The position numbers and the translations under genes were made by a program. A stretch of 64,000 bases of DNA from NCBI GenBank assembly GCA_964348015.1, contig CAYGBC010000042.1:77980-141979 (forward strand). The letters are read 5' to 3'. Positions 51,601-60,853 of this stretch are shown here, piece by piece; position 1 is the first letter of the stretch, and each line of letters opens with the position of its first letter. The DNA comes from SOIA01 sp964348015 (GTDB lineage: Bacteria > Acidobacteriota > Aminicenantia > Aminicenantales > Aminicenantaceae). The notes under the pieces were generated by a model. The model was given only the letters and a program-made list of their open reading frames with translations. It searched no databases and had not been told where the DNA came from.

Positions 51601-54600
51601 CTATTTCTTCTTTTTCACCGTGCGGTCTTCATAGGCAGGGCGTTGTGGCTTTGAAGGCCCCTGTTTCTCGATCATCCGGAGCACCTCATCCACCGCGCGC
51701 TGGAGCTGGGAATCGGTTCCTTTGGCCAGAAGGGCCGGGTCTTCCTTGACTTCGATATCGGGGTCAACCCCGTGGCCTTCCTTGAACCACTTGCCGTCCG
51801 GGTCGTACATGCGGAACGTCGGGACGGTCACAACACCGCCGTCTATGAGAGACGGAATTCCGCTCATTCCGATGAGTCCGCCCCAGGTGCGGGTCCCGAT
51901 GAGCGGGCCGAGCCCGGCTTTGCGGAAGTAATCGGGAAAAGCATCTCCGCCCGAGCCGCTCCAGCCGTTGATGAGCATGGCTTTGGGCCCGAAATGCCCA
52001 ATTGGGGGCCACTGCCAGTCTCTGCCGTCACGGACTGCCCAGAAAGCGAGAGCAGGTCTCTTCAGGAGTTCGATGAATCGGTCAGGGATCTGGCCGCCGC
52101 TGTTGAAACGCTCGTCCACAATCAGCCCGTCTTTGTGGAACTGGGCCGCGAACTGTCGCACGAGCATGTTCTGCCCACCGATGCTTGTGTCCTGCACATA
52201 GATGTATCCGATGCGTCCGCCTGACCGGTTTTCGACGTACCTGCGGTTCTCCTCGATCCAGGCGAGATGTCTGAGGCGTGTTTCTCCCCGAAGGGTCTCA
52301 ACGATTACTTTCCAGGCGCCTTTTGCATTGGGCTTGGAGTTAACCGTGAGTTCGACGGTCTTTCCAGCCAGTCCCTGGAAGGCCGCCCAGGGGTCTTTTG
52401 ATGTATCCAGAGGCATGCCGTTGACGGCCAGAATATAATCACCTTCTTTGACCTTTACTCCGGGCCTGTTGAGAGGCGAGCGGACTTCACTCTCAAACGA
52501 TGCGCCGTCGATAATCTTGGCGATGCGAAAAGCGCCGCTGTCGAGTTCCCAGTCTACGCCGAGGTAGCCGACATTGACTCTGGCTGCGGATTCAGCGTCG
52601 CCGCCCCCTCGGTAGGTGTGGGAAGAATTGAGCTCAGCGATGAGCTCTCCGATGACATAGTTGACATCCCAGCGGGTGACCGCATCCTTGAGCAGTGCGC
52701 CGTACTGGGTGCGCATGGCGTTCCAGTCCACACCGTGCATACCTTTATCGTAGAAGAAATCTCGACACAGCCTCCAGGCATCATTGAAGATCTGCTTCCA
52801 TTCCGCTCGTGGATCAACGACCATCTCAAGTTCGTTTATCCGGAGTCTTTTTTTCATGTTCTGCTTGGGCTTGATGTCTACGATGGCTGCATTCTGCCTC
52901 TTCCATACAAGAGCTTTTTTGCCATCCGCAGAAAGGCGGAAACCGTCCACATCATCCAGAATGGTCTGTTCCTTGCGCTCTTTGAGGTCGTAGTAGACCA
53001 GGGCATTTTTATTATCGCCAGAACCGGTGCGCGGATACCGTACGTAGAGGACCTTGCCGGGTACTGCGTAAAGGCCGTAGTAATTTCCGGCCTGCGGAGG
53101 AAGAACGACCAAACGACATTCAAAGTCTTTGACCTCGATCTCGACCGCTTTTGCCTTTTCTGTGTCGGGTTTCTTTTCTCTGTCTTTCTTTTTTTTCTGC
53201 TCGGCTTCTTTTTCTTTGGATTCCTCTTTTTTCACCTCTTCTTCGTCGTTCCGGGGGGCGAGCGGGGAGGGAATGTCGGATTTAAGCGAGACGGCGACGA
53301 TATTTGTCGTGTTGGCATAGAGGAAAGAATTATCCAGATCTCCGTAGATGGGACTGAAGGTCCGGTTCGAAAAGAAGTAAAGATATTTTCCGTCAGGGTC
53401 AAAGACAGGCTGGAAGTCGTTGTAAAAACTGGATGTCACCATGTAGCGTTTATTTTCTTTGGCATCATAGAGGTAGATGTTTCCCTGCCGGTTTGCGTCT
53501 CCCCGGGAGTAAGCCAACCAGCGGCTGTCAGATGACCAGTCAGGCTTGAAGCCGCGGAGTGCTCCTTCGTACATCCAGAGGCCCTGGTCGACTCTGTGGG
53601 TTTTTTGTGTATCTCGGTCAAAAATACGGATGGTCATGGTCTGGTCAACGAAAGCAATTTTCTTGCTGTCTGGAGACCAGTAGACCTGATATCTGTAGCC
53701 TGGGCCGTAGGAGGTAACGGTCTGCTCATCCGAGCCGTCATTGGCATTGCAGATCGTCAGCTCGTACTCTCCAGAGCGGTCGCTCCAGTACGCGACGTGC
53801 TTCCCATCAGGTGACCAGGCCGGATAACGTTCTGCACTTCCTGGTCGTGCAGTGAGGTTGCGCACAGGACCGTGTTCCGCGGGAACAGTGAAAATATCTC
53901 CGCGAGCTTCGAATAGAGCCCGTTTTCCATGAGGGGAGATCCCGGCATTCGCAACCATCCTGGACACATTTTCCGTTTTGGGTCTCAGGGTAATCTGGTC
54001 GGTGACCAGCTGAACGTCCACCAGGGTTTGTTTTTCTGTTTTCAGGTCAAACCTGTAGAGCTTTCCGCCGGCTTCAAAAACAATATCCGAGGGCCCGATA
54101 GCCGGGAAGTGGATGTCAAAATCTTCAAAGCGAGTGACCTGGCGGGCCTTTTCGGTTTTCAGGTCCAGAGCCCAGATGTTATGGCGCTGGTTCGGACCGC
54201 GGTCAGAGAGAAAGTAGAGAGTATCCCCATGCCACATGGGTTGGGAGTCATTCGCGATGTTATTGGTAATGTTTTTGGCTGTTTTTTTTGCGATGTCGAA
54301 CAACCAGATATCCGGCGCCATACCGCCCCGGTAGCGCTTCCAGGTGCGGAAGTCGCGGGCAATCGGCATGTAGGCCAGCACCTTGCCGTCCGGAGAGACA
54401 GCCCCGAATTCGCCGTAGGGGATGGGGAGCCTTTCAGGAAGGCCGCCGGTTTGTGGGAGACGGTAGAACTGCCTGTAGCGCTGGCGGCCGCTCTCCATGG
54501 AGGAGGCATACAGGAGACCTTTCCCATCCGGATACCAGTCGAGGATCAAATCTGACATCCCGTGGTGGGTCAGCCGGTTCACCTCTCCTCCCATGAAGGG

Positions 54601-54885
54601 GATGAGGTAGATATCGGTGTTTCCGTCATAGTTGGCGCTGAAAACGATCTTTGAGCCGTCCGGCGAAAAACGCGGGAACATTTCTTCGCCTCTCGGGGAG
54701 CTGAGCCTGTGGGCCGTGCCCCCCTGTTTAGACACAACCCAGATGTCTCCGGCATACACAAAACAGATGTGTGTGGCAGAGACATCGGGGTAGCGGAACA
54801 TGCGCGCGTTGACCTGCGCTTGGACAAAAGTTGTACCGGTCAACAGAAAAGCTGCTGCCAAAAACCAAAAGAATACTTTTTTCAT
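51601..54885 (-). CDS. Secreted Tricorn-type protease (S41), copy 2
   Basis: Second large Tricorn homologue, 1094 residues from the ATG at 54885 (GGAGGG four bases upstream; an ATG twelve bases earlier has no such site). Signal peptide about 1-23; TolB/WD40-like propeller blades (FSPDGSKIVFSANYDG, YPAWSPDGKHVAYWSD); a Lys/Glu-rich linker (EEEVKKEESKEKE...); PDZ-like region; then the catalytic core with ELNSSHTYRGGGD (histidine) and S978 in SGSGGDAFPDYF, followed by TRTWGGLIG. The core is closer to the archaeal motif than copy 1. Both copies are exported, which suggests extracytoplasmic peptide processing with different specificities. Confidence 0.93.
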   Translation of the reverse strand: MKKVFFWFLAAAFLLTGTTFVQAQVNARMFRYPDVSATHICFVYAGDIWVVSKQGGTAHRLSSPRGEEMFPRFSPDGSKIVFSANYDGNTDIYLIPFMGGEVNRLTHHGMSDLILDWYPDGKGLLYASSMESGRQRYRQFYRLPQTGGLPERLPIPYGEFGAVSPDGKVLAYMPIARDFRTWKRYRGGMAPDIWLFDIAKKTAKNITNNIANDSQPMWHGDTLYFLSDRGPNQRHNIWALDLKTEKARQVTRFEDFDIHFPAIGPSDIVFEAGGKLYRFDLKTEKQTLVDVQLVTDQITLRPKTENVSRMVANAGISPHGKRALFEARGDIFTVPAEHGPVRNLTARPGSAERYPAWSPDGKHVAYWSDRSGEYELTICNANDGSDEQTVTSYGPGYRYQVYWSPDSKKIAFVDQTMTIRIFDRDTQKTHRVDQGLWMYEGALRGFKPDWSSDSRWLAYSRGDANRQGNIYLYDAKENKRYMVTSSFYNDFQPVFDPDGKYLYFFSNRTFSPIYGDLDNSFLYANTTNIVAVSLKSDIPSPLAPRNDEEEVKKEESKEKEAEQKKKKDREKKPDTEKAKAVEIEVKDFECRLVVLPPQAGNYYGLYAVPGKVLYVRYPRTGSGDNKNALVYYDLKERKEQTILDDVDGFRLSADGKKALVWKRQNAAIVDIKPKQNMKKRLRINELEMVVDPRAEWKQIFNDAWRLCRDFFYDKGMHGVDWNAMRTQYGALLKDAVTRWDVNYVIGELIAELNSSHTYRGGGDAESAARVNVGYLGVDWELDSGAFRIAKIIDGASFESEVRSPLNRPGVKVKEGDYILAVNGMPLDTSKDPWAAFQGLAGKTVELTVNSKPNAKGAWKVIVETLRGETRLRHLAWIEENRRYVENRSGGRIGYIYVQDTSIGGQNMLVRQFAAQFHKDGLIVDERFNSGGQIPDRFIELLKRPALAFWAVRDGRDWQWPPIGHFGPKAMLINGWSGSGGDAFPDYFRKAGLGPLIGTRTWGGLIGMSGIPSLIDGGVVTVPTFRMYDPDGKWFKEGHGVDPDIEVKEDPALLAKGTDSQLQRAVDEVLRMIEKQGPSKPQRPAYEDRTVKKKK

Positions 54886-55225
54886 TCTGCCCTCCATTTA
54901 AATCTTTCCGATTGAAACTTCACAGCGTAGTACGAGAAATTTTTTAAAAGGTTCACTCCTTATTTACTATTTATACAAGTAAAAAAAATAGAAAACATAA
55001 AAAGAACACGAAGTACCAATAATAGTATCTTTTCCAGACGAAATCAATGAAACTCTATCTGTTTTCCGAAAGTTAAACAGGCGTAGAAAGGGCTGGCCGG
55101 ACTGAATATCCCTTGGAGTCTGTGAATTTCCTTCACCGACACGGGAAGTCAACCTCAGCGACAAAGAACGCATTATCGGCTATGGAAGAACCCTCTCGCG
55201 CCGCTCACCTATGAAAAGAGAATGT
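54886..55225. other. 340-bp intergenic region, no gene recognised
   Basis: The half near the Tricorn gene is AT-rich and probably contains its promoter. The half near 55070-55200 is more GC-rich and coding-like in composition, but the only reading frame (68 codons, minus strand) has no recognisable protein features. It could be gene debris. Confidence 0.4.
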
Positions 55226-57232
55226 TTATCTTTTATATTTGACCAGCCTTGCGTTAATGGCCACGATCACCGTGCTTAAGGACATCACCAGAGCACCGAC
55301 AGCCGGAGCCAGCACAATCCCTTGGCTGTACAGCACTCCGGCAGCCAGGGGGATGGCAACCACATTGTAGCCCGTGGCCCAGGCTAAATTCTGTTTCATC
55401 TTTTTCCGGGTGATTCGGGAAAGAAAGACAGTATCCACTACGTCCTGTGGATCATTTTCGACAAGGACCACGTCAGCTGTCTCCACGGCCACATCTGTGC
55501 CCGCGCCGATGGCAATGCCCACATCCGCCTGCGCTAAAGCCGGGGCGTCGTTGACGCCATCGCCCACCATGGCGACTTTCCTTCCCTCTCTTTGAAGTTC
55601 CTTTATCTTCTCCGACTTCTGGTCAGGCAAGACCTCTGAAAAATATCTGTCAATGCCCAGTTCTTCGGCCACTGACCTGGCCGTGGCTTCATTATCACCG
55701 GTGATCATAACAATCTGGAAACCCATGTCTCTCAGCTTCTTTATGGCTTCTCTGGACTCTTCCCTGATGACATCAGAAAGCCCGATAACTCCCTGGACTT
55801 CTCCCCCGGAAATGACAATGACCGTAGTCACGCCTTGAGAGCTGACCTCATCGATCCGACTTTTTGCCGCCTCTGAAATATTCCCTTCTTTCACAAGAGA
55901 TTTATTCCCCACTAAGATCTCCTTTCCATCAACGACCGCTTTAGCTCCTTTTCCGGGGATAGCCTCAAAACTTTCAACTGCGTAGAGATCGAGTCCCTCC
56001 CCCAGAGCCTTTTTGACGATTCCCCTGGCGATGCTGTGCTCTGATTCATTCTCCAGAGAGGCAGCCCGCCTCAGAAGCTCCTCCCTGCTCCAATCTCCAA
56101 AAGATATCACTTCTGATACTCCAAATTTCCCTTCGGTCAGAGTTCCCGTCTTGTCAAAAACAACGGTATCCAGCTTGAGGGCCGCCTCGAAGGCTGTCCT
56201 GTTCCGGATCAGAAGTCCATTTTTCGCCGAAAGCGATGTAACAACCGCAATGACCAAGGGAATAGCCAGTCCCAGAGCATGCGGGCAGGTGATCACCATC
56301 ACAGTGACCATCCTTTCCAGAGCAAACACAAACTCCTTCCCGATTATCAACCATGATCCGATGGTGACCGCCCCGACCGTGACAGCTATCAATGTCAGCC
56401 AGAAAGCGGCTTTGTTGGCAAAATCCTGGGCTCTGGACTTGCTCTCTCCCGCCTTTCTCACCATGTCCACTACCTGGGAGAGGTAAGAGTCCTTTCCCGT
56501 CTTGGACACCTCGACGGTCAAAGACCCGGTTCCGTTGACAGATCCTCCGATGACCTCATGGTCCTTTATCTTCTCTACTGGCCTGGACTCCCCTGTGATC
56601 ATGGATTCATCGATTTCCGACTCTCCCTTTTCGATTTTTCCGTCCACCGGGATCCTCTCTCCTGGTTTGACCAGAACCTTGTTCCCTGGCTTCAACTCAT
56701 CAAGCGCCACCTCTTTCACCGAGCCATCCGCGGAGATCAGGTGGGCTTCAGAGGGGAGAAGCCTGGCCAGTTCCTCCAGAGCGCGGGAAGCGCCCATGAC
56801 TGAACGCATCTCGATCCAGTGTCCCAAAAGCATCACATCGATCAAGCTCACCAGCTCCCAGAAAAAGACTTTCCCTTTCAGTCCAAAAACTACCAGACTG
56901 CTGTACACAAAGGCCACCGTGACCGCCAGGGCAATGAGCGTCATCATTCCGGGCTGCTTTTTCTTGAATTCATCCCGCATTCCCTTGAGAAAAGGCCAGC
57001 CACCGAAAAAATAGATGAAGGCCGAAAGGCCAAAAAGTAAGTATCGATCACCGGGAAAGGAAAAACTGAATCCCAGTAACGACTGAATAAGTGGAGACAG
57101 GACCAGAACAGGAATGGTTCCGGCCAGAGAAATCCAGAATCTCTTCCTGAAATCCTTGATCATATGGGCATGGTGAGACATGTGGCTGCCACGCCCTTCA
57201 TGGGTTTTCACTGTATGAGACTGGTGTTCCAT
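55226..57232 (-). CDS. copB: CopB-type P1B heavy-metal (copper/silver) exporting ATPase
   Basis: Cation-pumping ATPase of 668 residues from the ATG at 57232, chosen for AAGGAG six bases upstream. The N-terminus is His-rich (MEHQSHTVKTHEGRGSHMSHHAH) without a CxxC domain. Eight membrane helices carry CPH in TM6 (VITCPHALGLAIP), the P1B-3 signature associated with Cu(II)/Ag. The actuator motif is TGES, the phosphorylated aspartate is in DKTGTLT, and GDGVNDAPALAQADVGIA closes the nucleotide domain. It probably detoxifies copper at the inner membrane. No copper regulator or chaperone is adjacent. Confidence 0.93.
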   Translation of the reverse strand: MEHQSHTVKTHEGRGSHMSHHAHMIKDFRKRFWISLAGTIPVLVLSPLIQSLLGFSFSFPGDRYLLFGLSAFIYFFGGWPFLKGMRDEFKKKQPGMMTLIALAVTVAFVYSSLVVFGLKGKVFFWELVSLIDVMLLGHWIEMRSVMGASRALEELARLLPSEAHLISADGSVKEVALDELKPGNKVLVKPGERIPVDGKIEKGESEIDESMITGESRPVEKIKDHEVIGGSVNGTGSLTVEVSKTGKDSYLSQVVDMVRKAGESKSRAQDFANKAAFWLTLIAVTVGAVTIGSWLIIGKEFVFALERMVTVMVITCPHALGLAIPLVIAVVTSLSAKNGLLIRNRTAFEAALKLDTVVFDKTGTLTEGKFGVSEVISFGDWSREELLRRAASLENESEHSIARGIVKKALGEGLDLYAVESFEAIPGKGAKAVVDGKEILVGNKSLVKEGNISEAAKSRIDEVSSQGVTTVIVISGGEVQGVIGLSDVIREESREAIKKLRDMGFQIVMITGDNEATARSVAEELGIDRYFSEVLPDQKSEKIKELQREGRKVAMVGDGVNDAPALAQADVGIAIGAGTDVAVETADVVLVENDPQDVVDTVFLSRITRKKMKQNLAWATGYNVVAIPLAAGVLYSQGIVLAPAVGALVMSLSTVIVAINARLVKYKR

Positions 57233-57363
57233 GGGTAACTCCTTATTCATCTGTTTAAGCTTTTTGTTCAAGAAATATACCAAGAACATCCTTGAAGGTA
57301 AATACGAATTAATCCTAAAGAACTATAAAATTTGTCCTGTGTCCCAAGCCTGATTCTTCCAGA

Positions 57364-57663
57364 TCAGAATACTTTTATTTTCTCTTCAGCAGCCTCTTGA
57401 GCTCTCTCCAGCTTCCGGAGAAGAGGCAGAGAGCCGGTTTTAGCGATATGTTTGATTTTCCCTGCCAGATCATTTCCGATCCCGGGAAAACCGGATAGGT
57501 CTTCCTCGCGTTCCACCAGGTCAGACACATTTTTAGAAAGACCTCCGATGGTCCGGGCGGCGTTCCGGTAAGCTCTGATCCTGAACGGATTTTCCCCCCG
57601 TATATCCAAAAGGTCCGCCACTTTATTGAAAATTTCATCCACGTCAGAGTTATGAACAGGCAT
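57364..57663 (-). CDS. Orphan PolX-type N-terminal helix-hairpin-helix domain protein
   Basis: Protein of 99 residues that matches only the N-terminal DNA-binding domain of bacterial DNA polymerase X (normally about 570 residues): EIFNKVADLLDIRGENPFRIRAYRNAARTIGGL then the HhH hairpin LSGFPGIGNDLAGKIKHIAKTG. The polymerase palm and the PHP nuclease domains are missing and no remnant follows downstream. It could be a stand-alone DNA-binding protein or the residue of a deletion. The sequence is intact and its helix-hairpin-helix glycines are conserved, which favours function. Confidence 0.82.
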   Translation of the reverse strand: MPVHNSDVDEIFNKVADLLDIRGENPFRIRAYRNAARTIGGLSKNVSDLVEREEDLSGFPGIGNDLAGKIKHIAKTGSLPLLRKLERAQEAAEEKIKVF

Positions 57664-57847
57664 GTCTGACTCCTTCTCTATTATTCTCTGCAGCCAGAGT
57701 GCTCACGGACGACCTCTCTGGTTTGGCCGATCGAATTAACCCCATTTTATAACAGGTGATATCCAAATTTGTTCTTCACAGATCCAATCTTAAAAAATAT
57801 TATACATCATATTCATGTCTTTTTCTTCTTATTTTGCAACGATTTAG

Positions 57848-57859
57848 CTCATAAATGAG
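57848..57859. promoter_or_regulatory. Perfect palindrome CTCATAAATGAG upstream of the sigma-factor gene
   Basis: Twelve-bp perfect dyad, 14 bp before the start codon. It might be an operator or affect initiation. No -35/-10 pair with good spacing was seen next to it. Confidence 0.35.
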
Positions 57860-57873
57860 TTATTATAAGTGAG

Positions 57874-59499
57874 ATGATGTTTACCGAAAAAGAGCTCAAA
57901 GAGAGATTCGAACCGGAAAAAGAGGAAAATCTCTATCAACTGTTTTTGAAAGGAAGGAAACAGGGATATCTCTATCTCGAAGATATCAATGACGCCTTCG
58001 AAAAGGACGCCTATTCTGAGAAAAAAAAGCGCAATTTTCTCTCTTCCGTTGATGCGCGGGGAATTAAAATACTCCGTAAACCCCAGAGGATGAAGAACAG
58101 AATTCCCCGTATTTCAGGGCTGGAGCCGACCACTGACCCGGTGAAGATCTATCTCAAAGAAATGGGAGGAGTCAGGCTGCTCACTCAGGAGGGGGAAATC
58201 GTCCTCGCCAAACAGATCGAAAAGGGAGAAGAGATCATTGTCAAGGCTCTTTCCAGGACAAAATTGGCGGTGGACAAAATTCTTTCTCTGGATAAGAAGA
58301 TAAAAGAGAATCCGCACATCATCACTGAAGTTATGGACTGCAGGGATGCCATAACCGAGAGGAAGCTCAAAAAGCTGCAAACGCGGATTCATAACCAAAT
58401 AGAACAAATCAAAAGGCTCCGCTCACGATTGGAGGGATCTTCATCCAGGAAAAAACTCGACTTCTCTCGAGGCCGGGTGTTGGTCAAACAAAGTTTACTG
58501 ATAAGGAATTTAAACGTTGATTTACTTCACTGGGAACCCATCATCGATGACCTTCGGGAAAAGCTGAAAGATGTGAACGCGCTGGAAGACAGAAAAGAAG
58601 AGTTGAGCGTTTCTCTGAGCAGAGCGAGAAACACAGAGAGGAAATCAGAGCTGAAAAGAGAAATCAGAAAAGTCAACCGCTCCCTGAGAAAACATTGCAG
58701 AGAAACCGGACTTGACGCTCATGGATTGAGAAAAGCTGTGCGTGACATCGCCATCGGGAAGAAAATCCGGGAGCAGGCCAAAAAAGCCCTGGTGGAGGCC
58801 AACTTAAGGCTGGTGATCTCAATTGCTAAGAAATATGCCCAGAACAGCTTGAAATTCATGGACCTGGTCCAGGAAGGAAATATTGGCTTAATGAGAGCAG
58901 TGGATAAGTTTGACTACAGAAAAGGGTACAAATTCTCCACCTATGCCACATGGTGGATAAGACAGGCTGTCACCCGGGCCATAGCGGATCAGTCCAGGAC
59001 TGTCAGGATACCCGTCCATATGGGTGAAACCATCGCCAAGCTCCGGAGGATTATCCGAGCTTTGATTAAAGACAAAGGCCGGGAACCGACCAGCACAGAG
59101 ATTGCCGAAAAAATGAACCTCTCCGTGGAGAAGGTGAGACACATCATGAAAATCGCACAGGAGTCTGTTTCTCTGGATACTCCTGTCGGTGATGATGATG
59201 ACAGTTTTCTGGGGGATTTTATCGAAGACAAGGACAGCACCTCTCCACAGGAGAGGGTGATTCACAGCAACCTTCGGGAACATATCAAGAAGGCCCTGAA
59301 CAATCTTACCGACAGAGAAGCGAACGTGCTCAAAATGAGATTCGGTTTAGTGGACGGTAATGAGCACACCCTGGAAGAGGTCGGACAGCGGTTTAAGGTC
59401 ACCCGGGAAAGAATCAGGCAGATAGAAGCAAAGGCCCTCAAAAAATTGAAGTCATCCAGATACAGCCCCAAGCTCCAATCTTTTGCGAACAACAACTGA
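57874..59499 (+). CDS. rpoD: RNA polymerase sigma factor, RpoD/SigA type
   Basis: Sigma-70 group 1 or 2 factor, 541 residues. Region 1.2 begins DPVKIYLKEMGGVRLLTQEGEI (about 88-110). Then comes a long non-conserved region (about 125-300), and regions 2.1-2.4 (VEANLRLVISIAKKYA, FMDLVQEGNIGLMRAVDKFDYRKGYKFSTYATWWIRQAVTRAIADQSRTVRIPVHM), 3 and 4, with 4.2 (LEEVGQRFKVTRERIRQIEAKALKKLK) at the end. Region 1.1 is short. The non-conserved region is typical of primary sigma factors, but a DnaG gene, which normally precedes rpoD, is not present, so it may be a secondary factor. AAGTGAG is the likely weak ribosome-binding site. Confidence 0.9.
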   Translation: MMFTEKELKERFEPEKEENLYQLFLKGRKQGYLYLEDINDAFEKDAYSEKKKRNFLSSVDARGIKILRKPQRMKNRIPRISGLEPTTDPVKIYLKEMGGVRLLTQEGEIVLAKQIEKGEEIIVKALSRTKLAVDKILSLDKKIKENPHIITEVMDCRDAITERKLKKLQTRIHNQIEQIKRLRSRLEGSSSRKKLDFSRGRVLVKQSLLIRNLNVDLLHWEPIIDDLREKLKDVNALEDRKEELSVSLSRARNTERKSELKREIRKVNRSLRKHCRETGLDAHGLRKAVRDIAIGKKIREQAKKALVEANLRLVISIAKKYAQNSLKFMDLVQEGNIGLMRAVDKFDYRKGYKFSTYATWWIRQAVTRAIADQSRTVRIPVHMGETIAKLRRIIRALIKDKGREPTSTEIAEKMNLSVEKVRHIMKIAQESVSLDTPVGDDDDSFLGDFIEDKDSTSPQERVIHSNLREHIKKALNNLTDREANVLKMRFGLVDGNEHTLEEVGQRFKVTRERIRQIEAKALKKLKSSRYSPKLQSFANNN

Positions 59500-59897
59500 A
59501 TCACTCCCTCGGCTCATAACTCTTCCTTCAATTCCTGCTAAAATCCATCGCCACTCGTAAAAAATTCAACTTTGAGGCAATTTGGCTTCGACTTCAACCA
59601 CCTCTGTGAGTCTTTTTTCAACGCCCAGGCTGCAAGGCTTTTACGAGGACTATTGAATTTCTATTCAAAGGACATCCCCTGTCTGTACATCGGGCCTTCC
59701 TGCAAAGTTTTTGACTTTTCCGGTCGCATTCGTTCAAGCGACTAATGTCCATTCAGCTCATCTTTAGGAATTATTGTCTTTGACAACCTTTTATCTGTTC
59801 AGTAAACTCAAAAAAAACGTTGAAGAATCCACGCAATTCATTCAAGAGGAATAAAATCTTCTGGACAAGAACTGATCCAGAGATATAAGTCAGGTTA
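59500..59897. promoter_or_regulatory. 398-bp intergenic region with a sigma-70-like promoter for the patatin gene
   Basis: TTGACA (59780-59785), 17-bp spacer, TAAACT (59803-59808), about 90 bp before the patatin start codon. The rest of the region contains no recognised gene or RNA. Confidence 0.5.
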
Positions 59898-60689
59898 ATG
59901 GCCGGACAAAAAATCGGAATAGCATTGGGCAGCGGGGCTGTCCGGGGTTACGCCCTCATTCCCATCATCCAGAGATTGGAAAAGGAAGGAATCAAGATTT
60001 CAGCGGTCAGTGGCTCCAGCGCAGGCGCTCTGATAGGCGCCTACTATGCCCTCCATGGTGAAATCGACTCTCTACTGGAGATGACCCAAAAAATGGGCAA
60101 AAAAGACTATGTGAAGCTGATCGACCTCAATAATCCCAAAAAGTCTCTCATCAAAGGAAAAAAGATTAAGAAATTTTTTATCGATCGATTCTTCAGTCAA
60201 AAGACCTTGAAACAGTGTAAAATTCCTCTGGTTATCTGCGCTGTGGAATTGAACCAGAGAAAACCTGAATTTATCAAAAAGGGCAGAATCATTGATGCCG
60301 TTATGGCCTCGATTTCCATTCCTGGGATTTTCCCTCCATACAGAATCAAGGATAAACTCTACATCGACGGAGGAGTACTGGTGCCGGTGCCGGTCGAGCC
60401 TCTGCTGGACATGGGTCTGAAGAAAATAATCGCAGTGAATTTAATGGGATACTCCCTCGCAGAAGAAAAACAGCACCGAGACCTTTTCCCCGCAGTGATG
60501 GATACTTTCTATCTGATGATGGAGCAGCTTGCCCGGACAGAGGACGACAAGAGAATTTTTCCCCTCAAGCTTTATTTCAAGCCGGACCCAGTGAATATGC
60601 TTTCCTTCTATAACTGGAAAGAAGAATATAAGGTGGGAGAAAAGATCATCCAAAAGAGGATGAAGGCTATAAAGAAATGGCTGGATTGA
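59898..60689 (+). CDS. Patatin-like phospholipase / acyl hydrolase
   Basis: Protein of 263 residues, without signal peptide. The Ser-Asp dyad family features are complete: oxyanion loop GSGAVRGYA (11-19), nucleophile S41 in GSSAG, and the aspartate of YIDGGVLVPVP. ASISIPGIFPP is also conserved. It should hydrolyse phospholipid or other acyl esters; bacterial RssA/YlbK-like members often lack a known substrate. Ribosome-binding site weak (AGG three bases before the ATG). It is convergent with the site-2 protease gene. Confidence 0.92.
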   Translation: MAGQKIGIALGSGAVRGYALIPIIQRLEKEGIKISAVSGSSAGALIGAYYALHGEIDSLLEMTQKMGKKDYVKLIDLNNPKKSLIKGKKIKKFFIDRFFSQKTLKQCKIPLVICAVELNQRKPEFIKKGRIIDAVMASISIPGIFPPYRIKDKLYIDGGVLVPVPVEPLLDMGLKKIIAVNLMGYSLAEEKQHRDLFPAVMDTFYLMMEQLARTEDDKRIFPLKLYFKPDPVNMLSFYNWKEEYKVGEKIIQKRMKAIKKWLD

Positions 60690-60853
60690 TGCCTTTAAAG
60701 CTCCAAAGGACAAGTCAAAAAAGATGATGGCTTTCTCTGAATAAAACGAATCATCTATTCTGTGACATCAGTAAGTGAGGGCAGTCTTCTGTTGACTACT
60801 TAATCAAATCCTCCATCTGCGACCCTGAAAACAAAAGAATCCTCCCCTGATGT

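Noticed and set aside
52618..53535. 305-codon plus-strand ORF inside the second Tricorn gene
   Set aside because: It is fully antisense to a clear protein and has low-complexity hydrophobic sequence created by the Lys/Glu-rich linker on the other strand.
54967..55173. 68-codon minus-strand ORF between the Tricorn and CopB genes
   Set aside because: No recognisable features and a poly-aromatic tail from AT-rich DNA; kept only as possible gene debris.
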